Below, in pieces: positions 17,030 through 25,278 of a stretch of DNA of 64,000 bases. Within the stretch, counting starts at the first letter, position 1. Every line of letters starts with the position of its first letter. Source of the stretch: Ruminococcus flavefaciens (GTDB taxonomy: Bacteria > Bacillota > Clostridia > Oscillospirales > Ruminococcaceae); contig NZ_FRCT01000008.1 of NCBI RefSeq assembly GCF_900143025.1, positions 1 through 64,000 of the forward strand, in the 5' to 3' direction. The notes under the pieces were generated by a model. That model did no database searches and was not told where the DNA came from. It saw only the letters and a program-made list of their open reading frames with translations. The translations under genes were made by a program, and so were the position numbers.

Positions 17030-17078
17030 CTGTCGAGGACGCCAGCCCCTACAAGCTAACGGCTAATGGCAGACGGCT
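17030..17078. repeat. Interspersed intergenic repeat
   Basis: Contains GGCTGTCGAGGACGCCAGCC and then TAACGGCTAATGGCAGACGG (17057-17076), which recurs with one change at 32214-32233. No coding potential. Confidence 0.55.
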
Positions 17079-17082
17079 GCAA

Positions 17083-17112
17083 AAAAGCTCCCGATAAATC
17101 GGGAGCTTTTTG
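17083..17112. terminator. Bidirectional terminator
   Basis: AAAGCTCCCGAT / ATCGGGAGCTTT stem with an AA loop, flanked by A-run and T-run on either side. It closes the 2-oxoacid oxidoreductase operon (minus strand) and can stop plus-strand read-through. Confidence 0.9.
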
Positions 17113-17117
17113 TTATC

Positions 17118-17651
17118 TTATGCGTTCATACCAAGGTCGATAGCCTTGAAGTTGTTAGGGATAAGTGCAGCCTTCTTAGGTGGTACGACCTTCTCGATAG
17201 CCTTCTGCATTGTCTCAAGTGAGCAGATACCTGTCTCCTTGAGGAGCTTGCCGAGAAGAATGATGTTTGAACCGCCCTTGAGGTTGTTATCATCAGCCAT
17301 CTGCTGTGAAGGGATACCGAAAAGCTCGATATCTGTTCTGTCAGTCTCAGGCTCGATCATTGTGCTGTCAAAGAATACCTTACCGCCGGGACGTACACAG
17401 CTTACAAACTTGTCAAATGAAGGCTGGTTCATAGCGATGAGGAGATGTGGTGTGAGTACGAGAGGTGAACCGATCGGATCATCGGAAATAGTAACTGAAC
17501 AGTTACAAGTACCGCCTCTCATCTCAGGACCGTATGAAGGGAGCCATGAAAGCTCCTTATTGTCCATAAGTCCGCAGTATGCAAGGATCTTACCTGCGAA
17601 AAGGATACCCTGTCCGCCGAAGCCTGCAAGAAGGATCTCTGTAGTAGCCAT
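17118..17651 (-). CDS. 2-oxoacid:ferredoxin oxidoreductase, gamma subunit
   Basis: 177 residues of the gamma domain found in KOR/VOR/IOR enzymes: ILLAGFGGQGILFAGKILA at the N-terminus, then SYGPEMRGGTCNCSVTIS and ALIPNNFKAIDLG. It helps bind the CoA-dependent catalytic core. Start overlaps the beta-subunit stop (TAATG). Last gene of the operon, followed by a strong terminator. Confidence 0.9.
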   Translation of the reverse strand: MATTEILLAGFGGQGILFAGKILAYCGLMDNKELSWLPSYGPEMRGGTCNCSVTISDDPIGSPLVLTPHLLIAMNQPSFDKFVSCVRPGGKVFFDSTMIEPETDRTDIELFGIPSQQMADDNNLKGGSNIILLGKLLKETGICSLETMQKAIEKVVPPKKAALIPNNFKAIDLGMNA

Positions 17652-18424
17652 TACTCGTTACCTCCTTCTGTCTTTGGGAATACGCCCTCTTCAACGTCCT
17701 TGTATACGCCGAGAGGATAGTATGGGATCATTTCGTCCTGAAGTCTCTTGATAGCGTCAAGAGGAGCAAGTCCCCAGTTTGTAGGACAAGTTGAAAGTAC
17801 CTCTACGATAGAGAAGCCCTTTCCTGCCTTCTGGTTCTCGAATGCCTTGCGGATAGCCTTCTTTGCAGCCTTGATGTGAGGTACGCTGTCAACTGCAACA
17901 CGCTCAGCATAAGCTGTACCTGTGAGCTGTGAAAGCATCTCACATACCTTTACAGGATAGCCTGCAAGCTCAGGGCTTCTTCCGAAAGGTGTTGTCTGTG
18001 TTACCTGTCCAGGAAGTGTTGTAGGAGCCATCTGACCGCCTGTCATTCCGTAGATAGTATTGTTGATGAAGATAACGACGATATTCTCGCCTCTTGTTGC
18101 AACGTGAACTGTCTCGGCAGTACCGATAGCAGCAAGGTCGCCGTCGCCCTGATAAGTAAATACGAACTTATCCGGATTTGTACGCTTTACGCCTGTTGCT
18201 ACAGCAGGTGCTCTGCCGTGAGCAGCCTCGATCATATCGCAGTTGAAGTAATCATATGCCATTACAGAGCAGCCAACAGGACATACGCCTATTGTATCGC
18301 CCTCGATGCCCATTTCGTCAATGACTTCACAGAGTATTCTGTGAACTATACCGTGTGTACAGCCGGGGCAGTAATGTGTAGGAACGTCAATAAGTGACTT
18401 TGGTCTTTCAAATACTACAGCCAT
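17651..18424 (-). CDS. 2-oxoacid:ferredoxin oxidoreductase, TPP-binding beta subunit
   Basis: 257 residues. CPGCTHGIVHRIL (about 18-30) is the entry motif. The thiamine pyrophosphate-binding motif runs from GDGDLAAIG to NNTIYGMTGGQ (about 94-128). It performs decarboxylation or, in reverse, reductive carboxylation of a 2-oxoacid, with CoA and ferredoxin. The sequence does not settle between 2-oxoglutarate and branched-chain 2-oxoacids. Overlaps both neighbours by one to four bases. Confidence 0.92.
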   Translation of the reverse strand: MAVVFERPKSLIDVPTHYCPGCTHGIVHRILCEVIDEMGIEGDTIGVCPVGCSVMAYDYFNCDMIEAAHGRAPAVATGVKRTNPDKFVFTYQGDGDLAAIGTAETVHVATRGENIVVIFINNTIYGMTGGQMAPTTLPGQVTQTTPFGRSPELAGYPVKVCEMLSQLTGTAYAERVAVDSVPHIKAAKKAIRKAFENQKAGKGFSIVEVLSTCPTNWGLAPLDAIKRLQDEMIPYYPLGVYKDVEEGVFPKTEGGNE

Positions 18425-19482
18425 CAGAGAGTACCTCCCAGTTTCTTGATCTCGCCCAGTACCTCAGCAGGTGAAGGGATAACGCCGCCTGTTCTTCCGA
18501 AGAACTCTACAGGCTTTGAGCAGTTGATAGCAAGCTTGATATCATCTATCATCTGTCCCATTGACATCTCTACGCTGAGAAGCTTCTTAGCGTTCTTAGC
18601 AGCCTCGTTGATCTCCTTTACAGGGAATGGCCACAGTGTCTTAGGACGGAAGAGACCTGCCTTGATGCCCTGTGCTCTTGCATCGTTTACAGCAGACTTT
18701 ACGACTCTTGCTGTTGCGCCGAATGCACATACGAGTATGTCACAGTCCTCTGTGAGGTATGACTCAGCCTCTGTCTCTGTTTCCTTGATGATATCGTATT
18801 TCTTATAACGCTCTATGATAGAGTTTTCGAGCTCGTCAGGTTTAAGATAGAGTGAGTTGATGATGTGGTGCTCTCTCTTCATCTTATGACCGTTTGCAGC
18901 CCAGCCGCTCTTATCGTAAGCTTCAGGATTGATCTCAGGGAATGTAACAGGCTCCATCATCTGTCCGAGAAGTCCGTCTGCAAGGATCATTGCAGGCATA
19001 CGGTACTTGTCAGCACGGTCGAAAGCCTTTACAACGTAGTCTACCATTTCCTGTACTGATGCAGGAGCATATACGAGGAGCTGGAAGTCGCCGTGGCCGA
19101 GAGCCTTTGTAGCCTGCCAGTAGTCAGCCTGTGATGGCTGGATACCGCCGAGACCAGGGCCGCCTCTCTCTACGTTGATGATTACAGCAGGAAGATCTGA
19201 ACCTGCGATATATGATATACCTTCACTCTTCAGAGAAATTCCGGGTGAAGATGATGATGTCATTGCACGAACACCTGTTGATGCAGCGCCGAGTACCATA
19301 TTGATAGCAGCGATCTCGGACTCTGCCTGTAAGAATACGCCGCCTGCCTTATGCATACGCTTTGCCATATAAGCGGCAAGCTCTGTCTGAGGAGTGATCG
19401 GGTAGCCGAAGAAGCATTTACAGCCTGCTCTGATAGCAGCCTCTGCCAGTGCTTCGTTACCCTTCATAAGATTTCTTTCCAA
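18424..19482 (-). CDS. vorB: 2-oxoacid:ferredoxin oxidoreductase, alpha subunit
   Basis: 352 residues, the length usual for VorB/KorA alpha subunits. It begins MERNLMKGNEALAEAAIRAG, then FFGYPITPQTELA, the pyrimidine-domain motif. TTG at 19482 is taken as start because AAAGGAG lies ten bases ahead and the extra residues match the family; ATG at 19467 is the alternative. The symbol follows the closest family name and does not prove a valine-type substrate. Ruminococcus species commonly need branched-chain volatile fatty acids, which enzymes of this class carboxylate. Confidence 0.88.
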   Translation of the reverse strand: MERNLMKGNEALAEAAIRAGCKCFFGYPITPQTELAAYMAKRMHKAGGVFLQAESEIAAINMVLGAASTGVRAMTSSSSPGISLKSEGISYIAGSDLPAVIINVERGGPGLGGIQPSQADYWQATKALGHGDFQLLVYAPASVQEMVDYVVKAFDRADKYRMPAMILADGLLGQMMEPVTFPEINPEAYDKSGWAANGHKMKREHHIINSLYLKPDELENSIIERYKKYDIIKETETEAESYLTEDCDILVCAFGATARVVKSAVNDARAQGIKAGLFRPKTLWPFPVKEINEAAKNAKKLLSVEMSMGQMIDDIKLAINCSKPVEFFGRTGGVIPSPAEVLGEIKKLGGTL

Positions 19483-19512
19483 AGCTAAACAGCTCCTTTC
19501 AACGAATATAAA

Positions 19513-19719
19513 TTATTTTTGAATAACGATAGCACAGTCAGGACACATTGTTGCGCACATTGCACAGCTTATGCAAGCTGACTGGTCGGTACACTCTGCA
19601 TAGAAATAGCCCTTCTTGTTACGGTGCTCCTTCTGAAGAACAACGATCTTCTTAGGACAGGCAGCTGTACACAGTCCGCAGCCTTTGCAGCGTTCAGTAA
19701 TTACTGTCATTTTTTCCAT
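19513..19719 (-). CDS. 2[4Fe-4S] ferredoxin subunit of the oxidoreductase
   Basis: 68 residues with two clusters: CKGCGLCTAACPK (about 11-23) and CISCAMCATMCP (about 51-62). It passes electrons from the beta subunit. ATG at 19719 is chosen (AAAGGAG ten bases upstream); an ATG three codons later is possible. Between the two clusters it keeps the EHRNKKGYFYAE insertion usual for delta subunits. Confidence 0.9.
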   Translation of the reverse strand: MEKMTVITERCKGCGLCTAACPKKIVVLQKEHRNKKGYFYAECTDQSACISCAMCATMCPDCAIVIQK

Positions 19720-19765
19720 ACACCTTTCGCTCCTTTCAGATTGATTAATACTATGGTATAATAAG

Positions 19766-19840
19766 GAATTCGGGGTTCGGAATCCGAGATCAAGCATTTA
19801 AAGCTCGATTCCGCATTCCGAATTCCGCATTCCGAATCAA
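19766..19840. repeat. Degenerate repeat between ATPase and ferredoxin genes
   Basis: Several copies of GGAATTCGG/ATTCCGCATTCCGAAT units in both orientations, able to form a long imperfect hairpin. It lies inside the operon and may tune expression between the ATPase and the enzyme subunits. Confidence 0.5.
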
Positions 19841-19845
19841 CATTA

Positions 19846-20502
19846 TCAGCCCCAGACGGGCTTTACGTATATCTTAGCTGGGAATACATCGGGCTTATCC
19901 GAAAGCACAGCGATATCCTCGGGATATACAGTATATAATACAGGAAGTCCTGTGAGCCTTGAAGTCTCCTCAGCAAAGCTGCGGGACTGCTCGATTATCT
20001 CAAGGCTTGTCTCAACTCCAAGATTTGTATTGTTTATGATAGCGGTATGCTTCATGCGTGATGCAGCCTCTATCTCATACATCAGCTTTGTTACCTCTTC
20101 TGCTGTATTGGTGAGGTATCTGCGCTGATTGATGACATAATACATCTCGATACTGTCCTTGAACTGCTCTAAATCGTCGGCATAGCGTCCCAGTGCCACC
20201 GCACCTGCGTCATCGCCGCCAACATCTATTATAAGGCAGTCCTCATCAGTTGCCAGCTCGACAACATCGAACTGTATTGACGGGATATCGAGGTTGCTCC
20301 TTGCAAAATCGGGAGCTATGAGCCTTATGCCCTTTTCCTCGAACAGATCGCGGAAATCCGCTGTTCGGAAATATGGGTTTACTATGTCAAGATCGACTAT
20401 GGCTGCGGACTTTCCCTCAGCTGCGGCTTTTACCGCAAGATTTACCGAAAAATTGGTCTTTCCGCTTCCGTAGTGACCTGTGATTATCTTAATATTCTTC
20501 AT
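19846..20502 (-). CDS. ParA/MinD-like P-loop ATPase of the oxidoreductase operon
   Basis: 218 residues. Walker A GHYGSGKTNFS (about 9-19), Walker B-like region LIIDVGGDDAG (about 90-100), then NPYFRTADFR as switch I. ATPases like this sit beside 2-oxoacid oxidoreductase genes in many Firmicutes, where they may help metal-cluster or holoenzyme assembly; the function is not proven. First gene of the operon, behind a strong extended -10 promoter. Confidence 0.8.
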   Translation of the reverse strand: MKNIKIITGHYGSGKTNFSVNLAVKAAAEGKSAAIVDLDIVNPYFRTADFRDLFEEKGIRLIAPDFARSNLDIPSIQFDVVELATDEDCLIIDVGGDDAGAVALGRYADDLEQFKDSIEMYYVINQRRYLTNTAEEVTKLMYEIEAASRMKHTAIINNTNLGVETSLEIIEQSRSFAEETSRLTGLPVLYTVYPEDIAVLSDKPDVFPAKIYVKPVWG

Positions 20503-20544
20503 AAATATCCTCTTGATTCATTTGTGAAAAATCCTACAACTTAT

Positions 20545-20573
20545 ATTATACCACTTTAAACAATCAATTGCAA
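20545..20573 (-). promoter_or_regulatory. Promoter of ATPase/oxidoreductase operon
   Basis: Minus strand TTGCAA (20568-20573), 17-base spacer ending TGG, TATAAT (20545-20550). Confidence 0.85.
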
Positions 20574-20620
20574 GTGGAATTTTTAACATTCAACGATATG
20601 ATTTTTGTGAAAGCAGGCAA

Positions 20621-20644
20621 AAGCCCCGACATAAATCGGGGCTT
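20621..20644 (-). terminator. Terminator of second sigma operon
   Basis: AAGCCCCGA / TCGGGGCTT stem with a six-base loop, followed on the minus strand by TTTGCC. Confidence 0.78.
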
Positions 20645-20660
20645 CGAAGTATTTATTTTA

Positions 20661-22562
20661 TTACTGACCTCTTACCTTGTCGGCAAGCTTCTTGTACACT
20701 CCTGCGTCATAACGATCATATTCTCTTTCTATTCGCCAGTCGTTATACTCCGTATCAAACACGAAATATACTTCCTGGAATTGCAGCTCTTCCTCTGTTG
20801 CAGGCTCAATATTGTAATTAATGTCGAAGGGGATAAATGCTCTGAATGAGGTATTTGTCCTGTCAGCTATTATAACAGGATAATCCTCGAAATATACAGG
20901 GGACAGATGACCTATGCCCAAATAATAGTATAATTTATAGAGCTTTCCTCTGTATTCGACTATTTTCCGCAGCTGTTCCCTGCTAATCATATCCCCCTGC
21001 TCCAGATCATCAGGCAGATATGCTGTCATTTTGTTTAAACGTTTCAAATCAATGCTATTTGCTGAGTATACGCTCCTTCCAAATCTTCTCATTTCCTTAA
21101 TGTTAGAAAACTCCGGCTCATCCACGAGTAAATAATACACCTTATCGGTTAATCCCGAAGAACCGTCTACAGGAGAGCACAGAATACCATCCCATTCCTC
21201 TGCTATTTCAGGATCAACAGAAAATTCGAGATATTCGTCCGCAAGATTTAAAGCCGCCATATTGATCTTGAACTTTACATCTGCTTCTTCTTTTTTGACC
21301 ATTGCCAGCGCTATCTTGCCAAGTTCCGCGTCAAATGACATATTCTCCGCATCAGGCTCTTCAAAGACCGGAGTTGTAAAAATAATTTCTGTATCATCAG
21401 TTGTTGTTGTCATTGTTGTCTGCTCTGAGGTAACAGTGGTTGTTGTGACCGATATATCAGAAACGCCAAGATAGCTGAGGTCATTTGCACTTTCAGGGTC
21501 TACATCATTGCCGTATCTGTCCTTTTCCCTGATCTCGCTTCTGTATCCGCCCTCTTCTATCATCTGTCTGAATTCAAGGGGAGTGATAAGGTGTCCTGCG
21601 TCGTCATCATATTTTATATCTGTTACTTCAAATTCAGTCTTTGCTGTATGCGTTTTTTCTATTCCGTCCGAATCGCCCAGAACCGATATGCCTTCGTATG
21701 AATATTTAAGCTCTACTCCTGTCTCGGCATCAAAATAAGCTGTCAGCTTGCCATTATCGGTCAGCTGTTCTATTACTGTACATTCTCTGCCGCATACCGT
21801 ATCCTTTCCGATTATATCCCAGTCGCTCCATAGACGCTCTGCAATTCCTAACCAGGGATAATCGAGATCAAACACGCCTTTCGGGTCCCAGAAATTCTCT
21901 ACGGCTACCAGATGTTCATTGCTTATGTCATACGGCAAAACGTCATACCAGTTATTATCAAGATCAATAGTCGCAATTTTATTCTTGTAAATGAATTCCT
22001 TCATGTTCCAGCTGTCATATCCGCTTTCACTGCTGTTTTCCTGTTGCCTATGTACAAAAACGCTGTCTTCCTTTGTATCATACTCCACCTGAGCATCAAG
22101 GACATCAGTAATATCGTCATATATGCGAACGACTTTGTATGAAGCCTTCAGCTTGTCATAGTGACTTGGCGCATTGGAGCAGAGTTCTTTAAGGGCTTCC
22201 TTGTCGCCGGCTATGTCTGACGCTGTTGTTTCATCTGTCTTGGTCATTTTGCCCCTGTTGAGCAGGGCAACACTGCCTGCCACTGTAGCTCCTATCAGCA
22301 CAAGTGATGCAGCCATTGTAAGAGGTCTGAGCCACACAGTTCTCTTTACGCGTTCAACTCCGCTTACTGTGCTCTCGTCCTCTTTATATTTTTCTTTCCT
22401 TGTTCCTTCTGTTTCTTCCTTTTTCATTTTGTAGTTCCTTTCGCTCACCGCGAGCAGCTTTTCAAGCTTCTCGTCGCTTATCTCGGGGCTCATATCAGTA
22501 AGATCTTCCATAAGCTCGTCCTCTGCGTTTTCAAATGTCTCAAATAGATCTATCTTTTTCAC
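20661..22562 (-). CDS. Large membrane anti-sigma-like regulator
   Basis: 633 residues from GTG 22562, with AAAGGAGG seven bases upstream. An acidic N-terminal cytoplasmic region (about 1-70) has no zinc-finger pattern; one membrane helix lies at about 79-101. The extracytoplasmic part has a MucB/LolA-like stretch (about 115-370; CGRECTVIEQL and YFDAETGVELKYSYEG), a Thr-rich linker near residue 390 and a second unrecognised domain (about 405-633). Position directly after an ECF sigma gene argues that it is the anti-sigma partner. Length is about double that of typical members. Confidence 0.75.
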   Translation of the reverse strand: MKKIDLFETFENAEDELMEDLTDMSPEISDEKLEKLLAVSERNYKMKKEETEGTRKEKYKEDESTVSGVERVKRTVWLRPLTMAASLVLIGATVAGSVALLNRGKMTKTDETTASDIAGDKEALKELCSNAPSHYDKLKASYKVVRIYDDITDVLDAQVEYDTKEDSVFVHRQQENSSESGYDSWNMKEFIYKNKIATIDLDNNWYDVLPYDISNEHLVAVENFWDPKGVFDLDYPWLGIAERLWSDWDIIGKDTVCGRECTVIEQLTDNGKLTAYFDAETGVELKYSYEGISVLGDSDGIEKTHTAKTEFEVTDIKYDDDAGHLITPLEFRQMIEEGGYRSEIREKDRYGNDVDPESANDLSYLGVSDISVTTTTVTSEQTTMTTTTDDTEIIFTTPVFEEPDAENMSFDAELGKIALAMVKKEEADVKFKINMAALNLADEYLEFSVDPEIAEEWDGILCSPVDGSSGLTDKVYYLLVDEPEFSNIKEMRRFGRSVYSANSIDLKRLNKMTAYLPDDLEQGDMISREQLRKIVEYRGKLYKLYYYLGIGHLSPVYFEDYPVIIADRTNTSFRAFIPFDINYNIEPATEEELQFQEVYFVFDTEYNDWRIEREYDRYDAGVYKKLADKVRGQ

Positions 22563-22575
22563 AGCTGCTCCTCCT

Positions 22576-23142
22576 TTACTTTGTGATACCGACTTCGGCA
22601 AGCTTTCCGCGAAGCTTCTCCATAGCTCTTGTACATCGTGAGCGGACGGACGATGCCGTCATGGAAACAGTCTTTGCTATCTCCGACGATTTGCGGTTAT
22701 AATAGAATTTCTGCATAAGTATGGTCGAATCAGGCTCACCGAGCTCCTTTATCTTCTGAAGGAGTATGATGCGGAGTTCAGAACTGTCAACGTGGTCGTC
22801 CACGCTGAAATCGGAAACAAGCTCCGCCATATCCTCATCATCTGTATATGCATTATGGCTGTTTTCGGCAGAAAGCCTTCTGAAGCGGTCTATTGCCGTG
22901 CGCTTTGCGATAGTTCCTATGTATCCCTTGATATCGTTTGTGTATTTCTCATCGTAATCAAACTTCAGGAATATATCCGTGAACACATCACAGAAGCACT
23001 CCTCTATGTCCTCTTTTGTGCCGCAGCTTCTCAGTTTGTTGAATACTATCGCATATACGTATCTGCCGTATTCCTTCATCAGTCTCCTGTGACATTCCGC
23101 AGGAGAGGTACCGAGAAGCTCTCTCAGCTCATTCCCTGTCAT
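22576..23142 (-). CDS. ECF RNA polymerase sigma factor
   Basis: 188 residues from ATG 23142 (AAGGAGGG seven bases upstream). Region 2 runs YGRYVYAIVFNKLRS to CFCDVFTDIF, with IKGYIGTIAKRTAIDRFR as the promoter-melting segment. Region 4 is ILMQKFYYNRKSSEIAKTV followed by VRSRCTRAMEKLR. Its partner gene follows after 13 bases. A non-ECF-type promoter drives it, so it does not depend only on itself. Confidence 0.9.
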   Translation of the reverse strand: MTGNELRELLGTSPAECHRRLMKEYGRYVYAIVFNKLRSCGTKEDIEECFCDVFTDIFLKFDYDEKYTNDIKGYIGTIAKRTAIDRFRRLSAENSHNAYTDDEDMAELVSDFSVDDHVDSSELRIILLQKIKELGEPDSTILMQKFYYNRKSSEIAKTVSMTASSVRSRCTRAMEKLRGKLAEVGITK

Positions 23143-23245
23143 GTTCTTCCCTCCTTTTCTATATAGTGAAGATCGACCTTTCATAAATAACATTCGCCGA
23201 AAAAAACGAAAGTGCTGCAAAAAACAAAAAATTTTTTCTTTTTAT

Positions 23246-23274
23246 ATAATACCATACTTTTTATAATGCCGCAA
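23246..23274 (-). promoter_or_regulatory. Promoter of second ECF sigma operon
   Basis: Minus strand TTGCGG (23269-23274), 17-base spacer ending TGG, TATTAT (23246-23251). The leader is about 95 bases and A/T-rich. Confidence 0.65.
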
Positions 23275-23286
23275 TAATGAAAAAAT

Positions 23287-23308
23287 CCCCTGACTATAAA
23301 GTCAGGGG
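23287..23308 (-). terminator. Terminator of the fatty-acid operon
   Basis: CCCCTGAC / GTCAGGGG stem, six-base loop, then ATTTTTTC on the minus strand, 16 bases after the acpP stop. Confidence 0.92.
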
Positions 23309-23323
23309 AAGCTATACGCTCAA

Positions 23324-23560
23324 TTATTCAGCGTCTGTATTCTTTTCAATGTAGTTAACGATGTCTCCTACTGTCTTTATCTCCTCTACAGCCTCATCAG
23401 GGATAGAGATGTCGAATTCGTCCTCGATAGTTGTGATAAGATCAACAACGTCGAGTGAATCTGCACCAAGATCGTCCTGGATATTAGAATCGAGGCTAAC
23501 CTCATCTGCCTCTACGCTGAGCTGTTCTGCAATAATATCTTTGAGTTTTTCAAAAATCAT
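23324..23560 (-). CDS. acpP: Acyl carrier protein
   Basis: 78 residues; the phosphopantetheine Ser lies in [12 protein letters not shown] (about residue 37). Strongly acidic, as expected. ATG 23560 is preceded by GGAGG at eight bases; an upstream in-frame codon at 23575 lies before the SD and is rejected. Last gene of the fab/acc cluster, 42 bases after accA; in many Firmicutes acpP sits near fabK/fabD instead. Confidence 0.95.
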   Translation of the reverse strand: MIFEKLKDIIAEQLSVEADEVSLDSNIQDDLGADSLDVVDLITTIEDEFDISIPDEAVEEIKTVGDIVNYIEKNTDAE

Positions 23561-23602
23561 TACAAGGTCCTCCATTTTTCTTTATTTTTTCTCAAAATCG
23601 GC

Positions 23603-24409
23603 TCATTCTGTGAACGCTCCGATTTTTCTAAATTTAGTATAGCGTTCTTTAAGCAAAACGTCAATATCTTTTTTACATTTTTCCGGGATTTTCTGTGACA
23701 AATATTCGTGTATATTTTCTGAAATTTTGTCTAAATCGTTATGTGCGCCTCCGAGAGGCTCCTCGATTATGGCTTCTGCAACACCTAAACGCACCATATC
23801 CTCAGCCGTTATCTTCATTATCTCGCTTGCTTCCTGCTCGCGTGAAGCGTCCTTCCAGAGTATGCTTGCGAATCCTCTTGGCGATAATACGGAGTATTCT
23901 GCATTCTCAAGCATTGCAAGCTCGTCGCATACGCCGAGAGCAAGTGCGCCGCCGCTTCCGCCTTCGCCCAGAACTATTGATATAATAGGTGTACGGAGAG
24001 TCATAAACTCCGCGATATTCTTGGCGATAGCCTCGCCCTGTCCGCGCTCCTCAGCCGCAACTCCGCAGAATGCGCCCGGTGTATCTATGAAGCATATGAT
24101 AGGTCTGTGGAACTTTTCAGCCTGACGTGCTATCCTGAGAGCCTTTCTGTAGCCCTCGGGGTGCGGCATTGCAAAGTTGCAGGCTTTGTTCTCATTAAGG
24201 TCTCTGCCCTTTACCTCTGCGATTATTGTAACGGGCTCGCCGTCGAGTCTTGCGAGACCGCCTATAATAGCTCTGTCGTCGCCGAAAAGACGGTCGCCGT
24301 GCATTTCGTACCAGTCTGTGAATACCTGTGGTATATAGTCCTTTATTGTGGGTCTGCCCTTAGTGTGAATGAGCTGAAGGCGTTCCCACGCTGTTCTCTT
24401 GTCTTCCAT
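23603..24409 (-). CDS. accA: Acetyl-CoA carboxylase carboxyltransferase, alpha subunit
   Basis: 268 residues, transferring carboxyl from biotin to acetyl-CoA to make malonyl-CoA, with AccD. Motifs include GDRLFGDDRAIIGGLARLDG, FIDTPGAFCG and VLGEGGSGGALALG. ATG 24409 has AAGGAGG seven bases upstream; the GTG at 24415 is too close to it. Two bases separate it from accD. It lacks part of the longer N-terminal region of the E. coli protein, as usual for clostridial forms. Confidence 0.95.
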   Translation of the reverse strand: MEDKRTAWERLQLIHTKGRPTIKDYIPQVFTDWYEMHGDRLFGDDRAIIGGLARLDGEPVTIIAEVKGRDLNENKACNFAMPHPEGYRKALRIARQAEKFHRPIICFIDTPGAFCGVAAEERGQGEAIAKNIAEFMTLRTPIISIVLGEGGSGGALALGVCDELAMLENAEYSVLSPRGFASILWKDASREQEASEIMKITAEDMVRLGVAEAIIEEPLGGAHNDLDKISENIHEYLSQKIPEKCKKDIDVLLKERYTKFRKIGAFTE

Positions 24410-24411
24410 GC

Positions 24412-25272
24412 TCACGCCTCCTTAGGGTAAAATCCGTGGATCTTCAGCAGATGTGAGAGTACGCTCCTCATCTTTCTGCGCTCTACTATCATATCCACAA
24501 AGCCCTTGTCGTACATGAATTCGGCAAGCTGGAAGTCCTCGGGAAGTCTCTGCTTGATAGTTCCCTCGATAACTCTTCTGCCTGCAAATCCGATAAGCAC
24601 CTTCGGCTCTGCGATGATTATATCACCAAGTGACGCAAAGCTTGCGGTAACGCCGCCTGTTGTCGGGTCTGTCATTACTGCTATATAAAGTCCGCCTGCA
24701 TCGCTGTGGAGCTTAACTGCTCCCGATGTCTTAGCCATCTGCATGAGAGAAACTATGCCCTCCTGCATACGCGCACCACCAGAAGCTGTGAACATAACTA
24801 CAGGAAGTCCCTTTTCTGTGGCATACTCAAAGGCGCGTGTTATCTTTTCGCCTACTACACTTCCCATAGAGCCCATCATAAAGCGTGAGTCCATAACTCC
24901 GATGACCACAGGCGAGCCCTTGATAGTAGCCGTACCTGTGATGACTGCCTCGCTGAGACCTGTAGCCGCACGAAGCTCTGCCTGCTTTTCGCTATAATCA
25001 GGAAAATCCAGCGGATTTGCGCTCTTCATGCCGCCGTTGAGCTCCTTGAAGCTTCCCTTGTCAACGGTTATAGCTATACGCTCTGCTGATGACAGTCTGC
25101 CGTGGTAATTACACTTAGGACATACTCTGTGAAGCTCCTCGTACTTCGACAGAGGACTTGTATCCTGACAGCGCGGGCATTTGAACATAGGCGGTTTGTA
25201 TTCTTCCTCACCGTCATTGAAGCGTTTCTTTACAACGTTAAAAAAATCTTCAAACAATTGTTTTCTCCCCAT
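24412..25272 (-). CDS. accD: Acetyl-CoA carboxylase carboxyltransferase, beta subunit
   Basis: 286 residues with the four-Cys zinc ribbon at the N-terminus (CPRCQDTSP... and CPKCNYHG, about 32-57). The acyl-CoA and biotin-binding core holds [12 protein letters not shown] and [19 protein letters not shown]. Works as a heterotetramer with AccA. Its gene is six bases after accC. Confidence 0.95.
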   Translation of the reverse strand: MGRKQLFEDFFNVVKKRFNDGEEEYKPPMFKCPRCQDTSPLSKYEELHRVCPKCNYHGRLSSAERIAITVDKGSFKELNGGMKSANPLDFPDYSEKQAELRAATGLSEAVITGTATIKGSPVVIGVMDSRFMMGSMGSVVGEKITRAFEYATEKGLPVVMFTASGGARMQEGIVSLMQMAKTSGAVKLHSDAGGLYIAVMTDPTTGGVTASFASLGDIIIAEPKVLIGFAGRRVIEGTIKQRLPEDFQLAEFMYDKGFVDMIVERRKMRSVLSHLLKIHGFYPKEA

Positions 25273-25278
25273 TCACTC

